64,000 nucleotides of DNA, from positions 19,842 through 83,841 of the forward strand of contig NZ_VCJS01000034.1 in assembly GCF_005893125.1 (NCBI RefSeq). The letters are read 5' to 3'. The notes beneath the pieces were generated by a model. That model searched no databases, was not told where the DNA came from, and was given only the letters and a program-made list of their open reading frames with translations. A program made the position numbers and the translations under genes. Position 1 is the first letter of the stretch. Each line of letters starts with the position of its first letter. Origin of the DNA: Nonomuraea basaltis. Lineage in GTDB: Bacteria > Actinomycetota > Actinomycetes > Streptosporangiales > Streptosporangiaceae. Of the stretch, positions 7,380-16,153 are shown piece by piece.

Positions 7380-9763
7380 CCGTCGTAGAGACAGAAACGA
7401 ACCTGGTGACCCTGACCATCGACGGGTTCCAGGTCAGTGTCCCCAAGGGCACTCTGATCATCAGGGCCGCCGAGCTGCTGGGCATCCAGATCCCCAGGTT
7501 CTGCGACCACCCGCTGCTGGACCCGGCGGCCAACTGCCGCCAGTGCCTGGTCGACATCCCCGACGCGGGCAACGGCCGCGGCTTCCCCAAGCCGCAGCCG
7601 TCGTGCGCGATCGATGTCGCCGAAGGCATGGTCGTGCAGACCCAGCTCACGTCGCCGGTCGCCGAGAAGGCGCAGCGGGCGGCGATGGAGTTCCTGCTGA
7701 TGAACCACCCGCTGGACTGCCCGGTCTGCGACAAGGGCGGCGAGTGCCCCCTGCAGAACCAGGCCATGTCCAACGGCCAGGGCGAGTCCAGGTTCCAGGA
7801 GCAGAAGCGGACCTTCCCCAAGCCGCTGCCGCTGTCCACGCAGGTGCTGCTCGACCGCGAGCGCTGCGTGCAGTGCGCGCGCTGCATCCGCTTCTCCGAC
7901 CAGATCGCCGGCGACCCGCTCATCGAGTTCTTCGAGCGCGGGGCCAAGGAGCAGGTGCGCACGGCCGACGGCCAGCCGTTCAACTCCTACTTCTCCGGCA
8001 ACACGGTGCAGATCTGCCCGGTCGGCGCGCTGACCGGCGCCGCCTACCGGTTCCGGGCCCGCCCCTTCGACCTGGTGTCCACGCCGAGCGCGTGCGAGCA
8101 CTGCGCCTCCGGCTGCGCCCAGCGCACCGACCACCGGCGCGGCCGGGTCACCCGCCGCCTGGCGGGCAACGACCCCCAGGTCAACGAGGAGTGGAACTGC
8201 GACAAGGGCCGCTGGGCGTTCAGCTACGCCACGCAGCCCGACCGGCTCAAGACGCCGCTGGTCCGCAACGAGGAGGGCGTGCTGGTGCCCGCCTCGTGGC
8301 CGGAGGCGCTCATGGTCGCCGCCGAAGGGCTGGCCAAGGCTCGCGGCAAGAGCGGCGTGCTGGTCGGCGGCCGGGCCACGGTCGAGGACGCCTACGCGTA
8401 CGCCAAGTTCGCCAGGCTCGCACTCGGGACCAACGACATCGACTTCCGCGCCAGGCCGCACTCCGCCGAGGAGGCGCAGTTCCTGGCCCACTCGGTGGCC
8501 GGCAAGGGCATCGAGATCAGCTACGCCGACCTCGAGAACGCCCCGCACGTGCTGCTCGTCGGGTTCGAGCCTGAGGAAGAGTCGCCGATCGTCTTCCTGC
8601 GCCTGCGCAAGGCGTGGATGAAGAAGAGGCTCAAGGTCTCCTCGATCGCCCCGTTCGCCTCTCCTGGCCTGGCCAAGATGGGCGGCACGCTCATCCGCAC
8701 CGCGCCGGGCGCCGAGGCCGACGCGATCGGCGAGCTGGTCGGCACGCTGGCCGAGGGCACGGTCGTGCTGGCCGGCGAGCGGCTGGCCACCGTGCCGGGC
8801 GCGCTGTCCGCGCTCGTACGCCTCGCCGCCGCCTCCGACGCCAAGCTGGCCTGGATCCCGCGCAGGGCGGGCGAGCGCGGCGCGGTCGAGGCCGGGGCGC
8901 TGCCCAACCTGCTGCCGATCGGCCGCCCGGTGGACGACGAGACCGCCAGGGCCGAGGTCGCCAGGGCGTGGAACGTGGCCTCGCTGCCCGGCACGCCGGG
9001 CCGCGACACCGCGGGCATCCTGCGGGCCGCCCGCGACGGCGGCCTGGACGCGCTGGTCGTGGCCGGCGTCGACCCGTACGACCTGCCCGACCCGGCGGCG
9101 GCGCTCGACGCGCTCGAGAACACGCCGTTCATCGTCAGCCTGGAGATCCGCGCCAGCGCCGTCACCGACCGCGCCGACGTGGTCCTGCCGGTCGCAGCCG
9201 TCCAGGAGAAGGGCGGCACGTTCGTCAACTGGGAGGGCCGCGGACGCTCGTTCGAGGCGCCGCTCAAGGTGCCGGGGCTGCAGAGCGACCTGGCCGTGAT
9301 CGGCAGCCTCGCCGACCGGATGGACGTGCACCTGGGCCTGCCGGACGCCAAGGCCGCCCGGCGCGAGTTGTCCGGCCTGGGCGCCTGGCGCGGCAGCCGC
9401 GTCACCGCCCCGCACACCGCCACCCGCGCCCAGGTCGCCCCGGCGGCCGGCGAGGCCCTGCTGGCGACCTGGCACCTGCTGCTCGACGAGGGCAGGTTGC
9501 AGGACGGCGAGCCGTACCTCGCGGGCACCGCCCGCCCCGCCGAAGCGCTCGTCTCCGAGGGCACGGCGGCCGAGCTCGGCGTCGCCGACGGCGACAAGCT
9601 GGTCGTGGGCGGCCCAGGAGCCGACACCGTCACGCTGCCCGTGCGCGTCGCCGACCTGCCGGACCGGGTGGTCTGGGTGCCGGCGAACTCCGGCGGCTGC
9701 TCGGTCACGCGTGACCTGCGCGCGGTGGCCGGCGACATCGTCACCATCGGGAGCGCCTCATGA
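7376..9763 (+). CDS. nuoG: NADH-quinone oxidoreductase subunit G
   Basis: 75-kDa subunit of 795 residues. The N-terminal ferredoxin domain has CDHPLLDPAANCRQC. It is followed by the His-Cys motif DCPVCDKGGECPLQ and by CVQCARCIRF, together carrying several iron-sulfur clusters. The rest is a molybdopterin-oxidoreductase-like domain without a known catalytic role, with CEHCASGCAQ at its start. The start is GTG 7376, overlapping the nuoF stop as GTGA. Length and motifs are normal for actinobacterial NuoG. Confidence 0.97.
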   Translation: MTVVETETNLVTLTIDGFQVSVPKGTLIIRAAELLGIQIPRFCDHPLLDPAANCRQCLVDIPDAGNGRGFPKPQPSCAIDVAEGMVVQTQLTSPVAEKAQRAAMEFLLMNHPLDCPVCDKGGECPLQNQAMSNGQGESRFQEQKRTFPKPLPLSTQVLLDRERCVQCARCIRFSDQIAGDPLIEFFERGAKEQVRTADGQPFNSYFSGNTVQICPVGALTGAAYRFRARPFDLVSTPSACEHCASGCAQRTDHRRGRVTRRLAGNDPQVNEEWNCDKGRWAFSYATQPDRLKTPLVRNEEGVLVPASWPEALMVAAEGLAKARGKSGVLVGGRATVEDAYAYAKFARLALGTNDIDFRARPHSAEEAQFLAHSVAGKGIEISYADLENAPHVLLVGFEPEEESPIVFLRLRKAWMKKRLKVSSIAPFASPGLAKMGGTLIRTAPGAEADAIGELVGTLAEGTVVLAGERLATVPGALSALVRLAAASDAKLAWIPRRAGERGAVEAGALPNLLPIGRPVDDETARAEVARAWNVASLPGTPGRDTAGILRAARDGGLDALVVAGVDPYDLPDPAAALDALENTPFIVSLEIRASAVTDRADVVLPVAAVQEKGGTFVNWEGRGRSFEAPLKVPGLQSDLAVIGSLADRMDVHLGLPDAKAARRELSGLGAWRGSRVTAPHTATRAQVAPAAGEALLATWHLLLDEGRLQDGEPYLAGTARPAEALVSEGTAAELGVADGDKLVVGGPGADTVTLPVRVADLPDRVVWVPANSGGCSVTRDLRAVAGDIVTIGSAS

Positions 9764-11058
9764 TTCACGTTCTCGCGGCCGATCCCACCCTGGCCAACTT
9801 CGGCAAGGACCCGCTGTGGATCACCATCATCAAGGCCGTGATGCTCTTCGTCTTCCTGATGCTGGGCGTGCTGTTCGGCGTCTGGTTTGAGCGCAAGCTC
9901 ATCTCCAGGATGCAGAACCGGTACGGCCCGAACCGGGCCGGCAAGTTCGGCCTGCTGCAGTCCGTGGCCGACGGCCTGAAGATGGGGCTGAAGGAGGATC
10001 TCTTCCCGCGGACCGTGGACAAGGTGCTCTACCTGATGGCGCCGGTCATCATGGTGGTGCCGGCGTTCCTGGCCTTCTCGATCGTGCCGTTCGGGCCGAT
10101 GGTCAACCTGTTCGGCCACGAGACGCCGCTGCAGCTGGTCGACCTGCCGGTGGCGGTGCTGTTCGTGCTGGCCATGGGCGCGGTTTCGGTCTACGGCGTG
10201 GTGCTGGCCGGGTGGTCGTCGCGTTCGCCGTACGCGCTGCTCGGCGGTCTGCGGTCGGCGGCCCAGGTGGTGTCGTACGAGATCGCCATGGGCCTGTCGT
10301 TCGTGGCGGTCTTCATCTTCGCCGGGACGCTGTCCACGTCGGAGATCGTCGGGGCGCAGGCGGAGACCTGGTTCGTGGTGCTGCTGGCCCCGTCGTTCGT
10401 GATCTACGCGATCTGCATGTTCGGCGAGGCCGCCCGCATCCCGTTCGACCTGCCCGAGGGCGAGGGTGAGTTGGTCGGCGGCTTCCAGACCGAATACTCC
10501 TCGTCGCTGAAGTTCGCCCTGATCATGATGGGCGAATATCTGCACACCTTCACCGCCTCCGGCATCGCCGTCACGCTGTTCTTCGGCGGCTGGCGGGCGC
10601 CGCTCCCGATGTCGTGGGAGTGGGCTCACACGGGCTGGGTGCCGGTGCTGTGGTTCTTCATCAAGTTCGTGCTGACCTTCTGCTTCATCATTTGGGTGCG
10701 CGCCTCGCTGCCCCGCGTGCGCTACGACCAGCTCATGTCCCTGGGCTGGAAGGTGCTGATCCCGGTCAACCTGGGGTGGATCCTGCTGGTCGCCGCCGTG
10801 CGCAACGTGGTGATCAACGAGGGCAACCGGATGCTCGGGGTCGCGCTCGGCGTGGTCATCGTGGTCGGCGCGCTGGCCGTCTGGATGCGGTTCGACACCG
10901 TCAACCAGCGGCGCAAGGAAGCCAGGAAGGCCCAGGTCGAAGCCGAGTTCGAGGAACTGTCCAACGAGCCGGAGGCGGGTGGCTTCCCGGTGCCGCCGCT
11001 CGATCTGCCGCACTACCACGGGGTGCAGCACAAGGAGATTCCCAGTGGGACTAACTGA
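9760..11058 (+). CDS. nuoH: NADH-quinone oxidoreductase subunit H
   Basis: Membrane subunit of 432 residues contributing to the quinone site, with about eight or nine hydrophobic helices. Conserved loops include RMQNRYGPNRAG and the acidic EAARIPFDLPEGEGELVGGFQTEYS. The hydrophilic C-terminal ~60 residues are an extension compared with E. coli NuoH. The start ATG 9760 overlaps the nuoG stop, and the 3' end overlaps nuoI by 14 bases. Confidence 0.97.
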   Translation: MIHVLAADPTLANFGKDPLWITIIKAVMLFVFLMLGVLFGVWFERKLISRMQNRYGPNRAGKFGLLQSVADGLKMGLKEDLFPRTVDKVLYLMAPVIMVVPAFLAFSIVPFGPMVNLFGHETPLQLVDLPVAVLFVLAMGAVSVYGVVLAGWSSRSPYALLGGLRSAAQVVSYEIAMGLSFVAVFIFAGTLSTSEIVGAQAETWFVVLLAPSFVIYAICMFGEAARIPFDLPEGEGELVGGFQTEYSSSLKFALIMMGEYLHTFTASGIAVTLFFGGWRAPLPMSWEWAHTGWVPVLWFFIKFVLTFCFIIWVRASLPRVRYDQLMSLGWKVLIPVNLGWILLVAAVRNVVINEGNRMLGVALGVVIVVGALAVWMRFDTVNQRRKEARKAQVEAEFEELSNEPEAGGFPVPPLDLPHYHGVQHKEIPSGTN

Positions 11059-11560
11059 TTGGCTGAACCCCGTCAAGGGCTTCGGGGTCACCTTCCACAC
11101 GATGTTCAAGAAGCCCGTCACGACGAACTACCCGGAGGAGAAGAGGCCGACGGCCCCTCGCTTCCACGGGCGTCACCAGCTCAACCGCTGGCCGGACGGG
11201 CTGGAGAAGTGCGTAGGGTGCGAGCTGTGCGCCTGGGCGTGTCCGGCCGACGCGATCTACGTGGAGGGCGCGGACAACACCGAAGAGGAGCGCTTCTCTC
11301 CGGGCGAGCGTTACGGGCGCACTTACCAGATCAACTATCTGCGGTGCATCCTGTGCGGCCTGTGCATCGAGGCCTGCCCGACCCGCGCGCTCACCATGAC
11401 CAACGAGTACGAGCTCGCCGACAGCAGCCGCGAGAGCCTCATCTTCACCAAGGAGATGCTGCTCGCGCCGCTGACCCAGGGCATGGAGCAGCCGCCACAC
11501 CCCATGCGGCTCGGTGAGACCGAAGAGGACTACTACCGGTTGGGGCGGACCAATGGGTGA
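11045..11560 (+). CDS. nuoI: NADH-quinone oxidoreductase subunit I
   Basis: TYKY-type subunit of 171 residues with two [4Fe-4S] clusters, N6a and N6b. The ligands are in CVGCELCAWACP and CILCGLCIEACP, both complete. The start is GTG 11045, inside the end of nuoH. It is preferred because AAGGAG (11032-11037) sits 7 bases upstream and the protein then begins with the family-like amphipathic segment LTDWLNPVKGFGVTF. An earlier in-frame start would enter nuoH coding sequence. Confidence 0.95.
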   Translation: MGLTDWLNPVKGFGVTFHTMFKKPVTTNYPEEKRPTAPRFHGRHQLNRWPDGLEKCVGCELCAWACPADAIYVEGADNTEEERFSPGERYGRTYQINYLRCILCGLCIEACPTRALTMTNEYELADSSRESLIFTKEMLLAPLTQGMEQPPHPMRLGETEEDYYRLGRTNG

Positions 11561-12380
11561 GACCATCACGTTCTGGGTGCTCGCCGTCGTGTCCGTCGGC
11601 GCCGCGCTCGGCATGGTCTTCAACAGGAAGGCCGTGTACTCCGCGCTGATGCTCGGCACGGTGATGCTCTGCCTCGCGGTCCTGTACGCCGTGCAGGACG
11701 CGCCCTTCCTGGCCGCGGTGCAGATCATCGTCTACACCGGCGCGATCATGATGCTGTTCCTGTTCGTGCTCATGCTGGTGGGCGTCGACTCGTCGGACTC
11801 CTTCGTCGAGACGCTGAGGGGCCAGCGCGTCTGGGCCGTGCTGGCCGGTCTCGCGTTCGCCGCGCTGATCGTCCTGGCCGTCGGCAACGTGGTCTTCGCC
11901 CCCGAGGCCGGGCTGGCGCAGGCCACGGCATCGGGCGGCTACATCCGCTCGATCGCGCTGCTGCTGTTCACCAAGTACGTGTTCGCGTTCGAGATCACCT
12001 CGGCGCTGCTGATCACCGCGGCGCTGGCCGCCATGGTGCTGGCGCACCGTGAGCGGCTCACGGACAAGCCCACGCAGAAGGACCTGTCCCGCGCCAGGTT
12101 CCTCAGCGGCCGGCCGTCGCCACTGCCGGGCCCCGGCACGTACGCCAGGAACAACGCCATCGACATGCCGGCGCTGCTGCCGGACGGGTCGGTCGCGGAG
12201 TCCTCGGTCAACCGCTACATCGCGCGCTACGACGTCGAGCACGACCACCTGCCCGAGGATCCCAAGCTCGCCGAGGCCATCAGGCACACGGCCGAGGAGG
12301 ACGCCGAGGAGCGGGACATCGAGCCGCAGGCCGAAGAGGCGAGCGACGTCGAGCAGACCACCAACGAGGTGACCAAATGA
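11553..12380 (+). CDS. nuoJ: NADH-quinone oxidoreductase subunit J
   Basis: Membrane subunit of 275 residues. Five hydrophobic helices occupy roughly the first 175 residues, with the conserved VQIIVYTGAIMMLFLFVLML in the third. The C-terminal ~100 residues are hydrophilic and strongly acidic, as often seen in actinobacterial NuoJ. The start ATG 11553 overlaps the end of nuoI by 8 bases. The stop overlaps the nuoK start. Confidence 0.95.
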   Translation: MGETITFWVLAVVSVGAALGMVFNRKAVYSALMLGTVMLCLAVLYAVQDAPFLAAVQIIVYTGAIMMLFLFVLMLVGVDSSDSFVETLRGQRVWAVLAGLAFAALIVLAVGNVVFAPEAGLAQATASGGYIRSIALLLFTKYVFAFEITSALLITAALAAMVLAHRERLTDKPTQKDLSRARFLSGRPSPLPGPGTYARNNAIDMPALLPDGSVAESSVNRYIARYDVEHDHLPEDPKLAEAIRHTAEEDAEERDIEPQAEEASDVEQTTNEVTK

Positions 12381-12673
12381 CGACGCACTACCTCGTCCTG
12401 TCCGGCCTGCTGTTCGCCATCGGCGCGATGGGCGTGCTGATCAGGCGCAACGCGATCGTGGTGTTCATGTGCGTGGAGCTCATGCTCAACGCCTGCAACC
12501 TCGCGTTCGTCACCTTCTCCAGGCAGGTCGGCAACCTGGAAGGCCAGATCATCGCGTTCTTCGTGATGGTGGTGGCCGCGGCCGAGGTCGTGGTAGGCCT
12601 GGCCATCATCGTGACGATCTTCCGAACCCGCAGGTCAGCGTCGGTCGACGACGCCAACCTGCTGAAGTACTAA
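12377..12673 (+). CDS. nuoK: NADH-quinone oxidoreductase subunit K
   Basis: Small membrane subunit of 98 residues with three helices, homologous to MrpC of Na+/H+ antiporters. The conserved glutamate in FMCVELMLNACNLAFV (helix 2) and a second in AAAEVVVGLAIIV (helix 3) are present. These acidic residues are part of the proton path. The start ATG 12377 overlaps nuoJ by 4 bases. Confidence 0.96.
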   Translation: MTTHYLVLSGLLFAIGAMGVLIRRNAIVVFMCVELMLNACNLAFVTFSRQVGNLEGQIIAFFVMVVAAAEVVVGLAIIVTIFRTRRSASVDDANLLKY

Positions 12674-12683
12674 GAGGTGACTG

Positions 12684-14594
12684 GTGGAGTCTGAAATCGC
12701 TCAGATCACCCAGCACACCGGCGGCGTGATCGGTATCGCCTGGCTGATGATCGCCTTCCCGTTGCTGGGAGCGTTCATCCTGCTGGTGTTCAACCGGTTC
12801 ACGAACCGCTGGGGCCATCTGCTGGGCGTGGCCATGTCCCTCGCCTCGTTCGTCGTGGCGGTGCTGGCGTTCTTCGAGCTCATAGGGTTGGGGGAGGCGG
12901 AGCGTCGCAGGGCAGTGCACCTGTACGAGTTCATCCCCAACATGAAGATCGACATGGGGCTGCTGATCGACCCGCTGTCGATCAGCTTCGCGCTGCTGAT
13001 CACCGGTGTCGGGTCGCTGATCCACATCTACTCGATCGGCTACATGTCGCACGACGAGCACCGGCGCAGGTTCTTCGCCTACCTGAACCTGTTCGTGGCC
13101 GCGATGCTCCTGCTGGTGCTGGCCGACAACTACGTGGGCCTGTTCATCGGCTGGGAGGGCGTCGGCCTGGCCTCCTACCTGCTGATCGGGTTCTGGCAGT
13201 TCAAGCCGTCGGCGGCGGTCGCGGCCAAGAAGGCGTTCGTGGTCAACCGCGTCGGCGACTTCGGTCTGCTGGTCGGTATGTTCGTCATCTGGACCTCGTT
13301 CGGCTCGCTCGCCTTCAAGGACCTGGACCCGATCACCGCCAGTGGGGAGAACGGCACCACGCTGGCCATCGGCCTGCTGCTGCTCCTCGGCGCCTGCGGT
13401 AAGTCGGCGCAGCTGCCGCTGCAGTCCTGGCTCCTGGACGCCATGGAGGGCCCGACCCCCGTGTCGGCCCTGATCCACGCCGCGACCATGGTGACCGCCG
13501 GCGTCTATCTGGTGGTCCGCTCCGGGGCGTTCTTCTTCCCCGAGGGCTCGGGCGCCGCGCTCGCCGTGGCCATCGTCGGGGCGGCCACGCTGCTCGCCGG
13601 TGCGATCATCGGTTGTGCGAAGGACGACATCAAGAAGGGCCTGGCCGGTTCGACGATGTCGCAGATCGGCTACATGATGCTCGGTGCGGGCCTCGGCCCG
13701 GCGGGATACGCCTTCGCGATCGGCCACCTGATCACGCACGGCTTCTTCAAGGCCGACCTGTTCCTCGGTGCCGGCTCGGTCATGCACGGCATGAACGACG
13801 AAGTGGACATGAGGAAGTACGGCGGGCTGCGCAAGTTCATGCCGCTGACCTTCGTCACGTTCTTCATCGGCTACCTGGCGATCATCGGTTTCCCGCTGCT
13901 GTCCGGCTACTTCACCAAGGACGGCATCATCGAGACCGCGGTGCACCACCAGCCCGTCCTGGGCTGGCTGGCCGTGCTCGGCGCCGGCATCACCGGCTTC
14001 TACATGTCGCGGATGGTCTTCATGACCTTCTTCGGCCAGAAGCGCTGGGCCGACAACGCGCACCCGCACGAGTCCCCGCTCGTCATGACCGTGCCGCTGA
14101 TGATCCTGTCGGTCGGCGCGATCTTCCTCGGTGGCTACCTCGTCCTGGGCGGCACGCTCTACCGCTTCCTGCGGCCCGCCGTGGGCGGCGAGGTGGAGGC
14201 TCCGACCTTCGTGTTCACCAGCACTCCTGGTCTGGCCACCCTGGCGCTCGTCGCCGTGGGCGCGGCCTTCGCCTGGATGAAGTACGGCCGCGCCGAGGTG
14301 CCGGCCGTGCAGCCGCGCGGCTCGTTCGTCACCACGTTCGCCCGCCGCGACCTGTACGGCGACGCGCTCAACGAGTCGCTCTTCATGCGCCCCGGCCAGT
14401 GGCTGACCCGCATCGCGGTGTTCTTCGACAACCGCGGCGTCGACGGGCTCGTCAACGGCCTGGCCGCGGGGATCGGCGGCAGCTCCGGGCGCCTCCGGCG
14501 GATCCAGACGGGCTTCGCCAGAACGTACGCGTTGTCCATCCTGATCGGTGCCGCCCTGCTGACCGGCGCCCTGCTCCTCGTTGGGACCATCTGA
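12684..14594 (+). CDS. nuoL: NADH-quinone oxidoreductase subunit L
   Basis: Antiporter-like proton channel subunit at the distal end of the membrane arm (636 residues), with many transmembrane helices. Typical motifs are GWEGVGLASYLLIGFW, the LPLQSWLLDAMEGPTPVSALIHAATMV region and the later ITHGFFKADLFLGAGSVMH. The C-terminal part should form the lateral helix. The start is GTG 12684, with AGAGGTGA about 5 bases upstream. The stop overlaps the start of nuoM. Confidence 0.96.
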   Translation: MESEIAQITQHTGGVIGIAWLMIAFPLLGAFILLVFNRFTNRWGHLLGVAMSLASFVVAVLAFFELIGLGEAERRRAVHLYEFIPNMKIDMGLLIDPLSISFALLITGVGSLIHIYSIGYMSHDEHRRRFFAYLNLFVAAMLLLVLADNYVGLFIGWEGVGLASYLLIGFWQFKPSAAVAAKKAFVVNRVGDFGLLVGMFVIWTSFGSLAFKDLDPITASGENGTTLAIGLLLLLGACGKSAQLPLQSWLLDAMEGPTPVSALIHAATMVTAGVYLVVRSGAFFFPEGSGAALAVAIVGAATLLAGAIIGCAKDDIKKGLAGSTMSQIGYMMLGAGLGPAGYAFAIGHLITHGFFKADLFLGAGSVMHGMNDEVDMRKYGGLRKFMPLTFVTFFIGYLAIIGFPLLSGYFTKDGIIETAVHHQPVLGWLAVLGAGITGFYMSRMVFMTFFGQKRWADNAHPHESPLVMTVPLMILSVGAIFLGGYLVLGGTLYRFLRPAVGGEVEAPTFVFTSTPGLATLALVAVGAAFAWMKYGRAEVPAVQPRGSFVTTFARRDLYGDALNESLFMRPGQWLTRIAVFFDNRGVDGLVNGLAAGIGGSSGRLRRIQTGFARTYALSILIGAALLTGALLLVGTI

Positions 14595-16153
14595 TGTCAC
14601 CCTGGCTTCCGATACTCATGGCGGTGCCCGTGGTGGGCGCCATCGTGGTGGCCCTGCTTCCCAAGGGCAGCGACAAGCTGGCCAAGCAGGTCACGCTCGC
14701 GGTCTCGCTGCTGGTGCTGGTGCTCACGGGCGTCATGGCCGCCGGGTTCAACCCGACGGGCGAGCGCTTCCAGTTCAAGGCCGATCCCGACTGGATCCCG
14801 AGCTTCGGCGTGAAGTTCGGGGTCGGCGTCGACGGCGTGGCGCTCGTGCTGATCGCGCTGTCGGTGGTGCTGGTGCCGATCGTGGTGCTGGCCTCCTGGA
14901 ACGACGCCGACGGGGTCAAGAGCGCCGACGGCACGCTGATCACGCCCAAGCGGTCGGTGAAGACGTACTTCTCGCTGCTGCTCGTGCTCGAGACGATGAT
15001 GATCGGCGTCTTCGCGGCGACCGACATCTTCCTCTTCTACGTCTTCTTCGAAGCCATGCTGATCCCGATGTACTTCATGATCGGGTCGTACGGCGGCGCC
15101 CAGCGGTCCTACGCGGCCGTCAAGTTCCTGCTGTACTCGCTGTTCGGCGGCCTGCTCATGCTGGTCGCGGTCATCGGGCTGTACGTGGTCGCGAACAAGC
15201 AGACGTTCATGTTCCCCGAGCTGATCGGGGCCATCCAGGACCCGAACATGCAGAAGTGGCTGTTCGGCGGGTTCTTCATCGCCTTCGCGATCAAGGCGCC
15301 GCTGTGGCCGGTGCACACCTGGCTGCCCGACGCGGCCGCGCAGGCTCCGGCCGGGGCCGCGGTGCTGCTGGTGGGTGTGCTGGACAAGGTCGGCACGTTC
15401 GGCATGCTGCGCTTCTGCCTGGAGCTGTTCCCGGACGCGGCCAAGGCGTTCACGATGCCGATCGTCGTACTGGCGGTCATCAGCATCATCTACGGCGCCA
15501 TCGTGGCCATCGGGCAGACCGACATGAAGCGGCTCATCGCGTACACGTCGATCTCGCACTTCGGCTTCATCGTGCTCGGCGTGTTCGCCATGTCGGAGGT
15601 CGCGCAGTCCGGCGCGGCGCTCTACATGGTCAACCACGGCTTCGCCACCGGCGCGCTGTTCCTGGCCGCGGGGTTCCTCATCGCCAGGCGCGGCTCGCCG
15701 TTCATCGGGGACTACGGGGGCGTGCAGAAGGTCGCGCCGGTGCTGGCGGGCTTCTTCCTGGTCGCCGGTCTGGCCGGGCTCTCGCTGCCCGGGCTGTCGT
15801 CGTTCGTGAGCGAGTTCATGGTCATGATCGGGACGTACCAGAGCCCCGCGCACGGCGTAGGAGCCTTGACGGTGCCCGCGGTGATCGCCGCGGTGGCCGT
15901 GGTCCTCGCCGCCGTCTACATCCTGTGGATGGTGCAGCGGGCCATGAACGGGCCGACCGCCGAGCCGGTCAAGGCGTTCAAGGACCTGAACGCCCGCGAG
16001 GTCTGGGTGCTGGCTCCGCTGGTCGCCCTGATCATCGGGTTCGGCTTCTTCCCCAAGCCGCTGCTCGACGTGATCAACCCGTCCGTGAAAGAGACGGTGG
16101 CCAACGTAGATGTGCCGACCTCCACCATCGCTGAGAAGGGGACAGGTCAGTGA
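14594..16153 (+). CDS. nuoM: NADH-quinone oxidoreductase subunit M
   Basis: Second antiporter-like subunit of 519 residues. Conserved segments include FYVFFEAMLIPMYFMIG, PLWPVHTWLPDAAAQAPAGAAVLL and MVNHGFATGALFLAAG. The charged residues that build the proton half-channels (Glu in the first, Lys/His in later helices) appear intact. The start ATG 14594 overlaps the nuoL stop by one base, and the long in-frame opening upstream of it is nuoL in another frame. Confidence 0.96.
   Translation: MSPWLPILMAVPVVGAIVVALLPKGSDKLAKQVTLAVSLLVLVLTGVMAAGFNPTGERFQFKADPDWIPSFGVKFGVGVDGVALVLIALSVVLVPIVVLASWNDADGVKSADGTLITPKRSVKTYFSLLLVLETMMIGVFAATDIFLFYVFFEAMLIPMYFMIGSYGGAQRSYAAVKFLLYSLFGGLLMLVAVIGLYVVANKQTFMFPELIGAIQDPNMQKWLFGGFFIAFAIKAPLWPVHTWLPDAAAQAPAGAAVLLVGVLDKVGTFGMLRFCLELFPDAAKAFTMPIVVLAVISIIYGAIVAIGQTDMKRLIAYTSISHFGFIVLGVFAMSEVAQSGAALYMVNHGFATGALFLAAGFLIARRGSPFIGDYGGVQKVAPVLAGFFLVAGLAGLSLPGLSSFVSEFMVMIGTYQSPAHGVGALTVPAVIAAVAVVLAAVYILWMVQRAMNGPTAEPVKAFKDLNAREVWVLAPLVALIIGFGFFPKPLLDVINPSVKETVANVDVPTSTIAEKGTGQ

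Noticed and set aside
7139..9475. Very long antisense open frame opposite nuoF-nuoG
   Set aside because: Low-complexity Arg/Gly/Ala/Leu composition typical of GC-rich shadows. The sense frame has intact complex I motifs.
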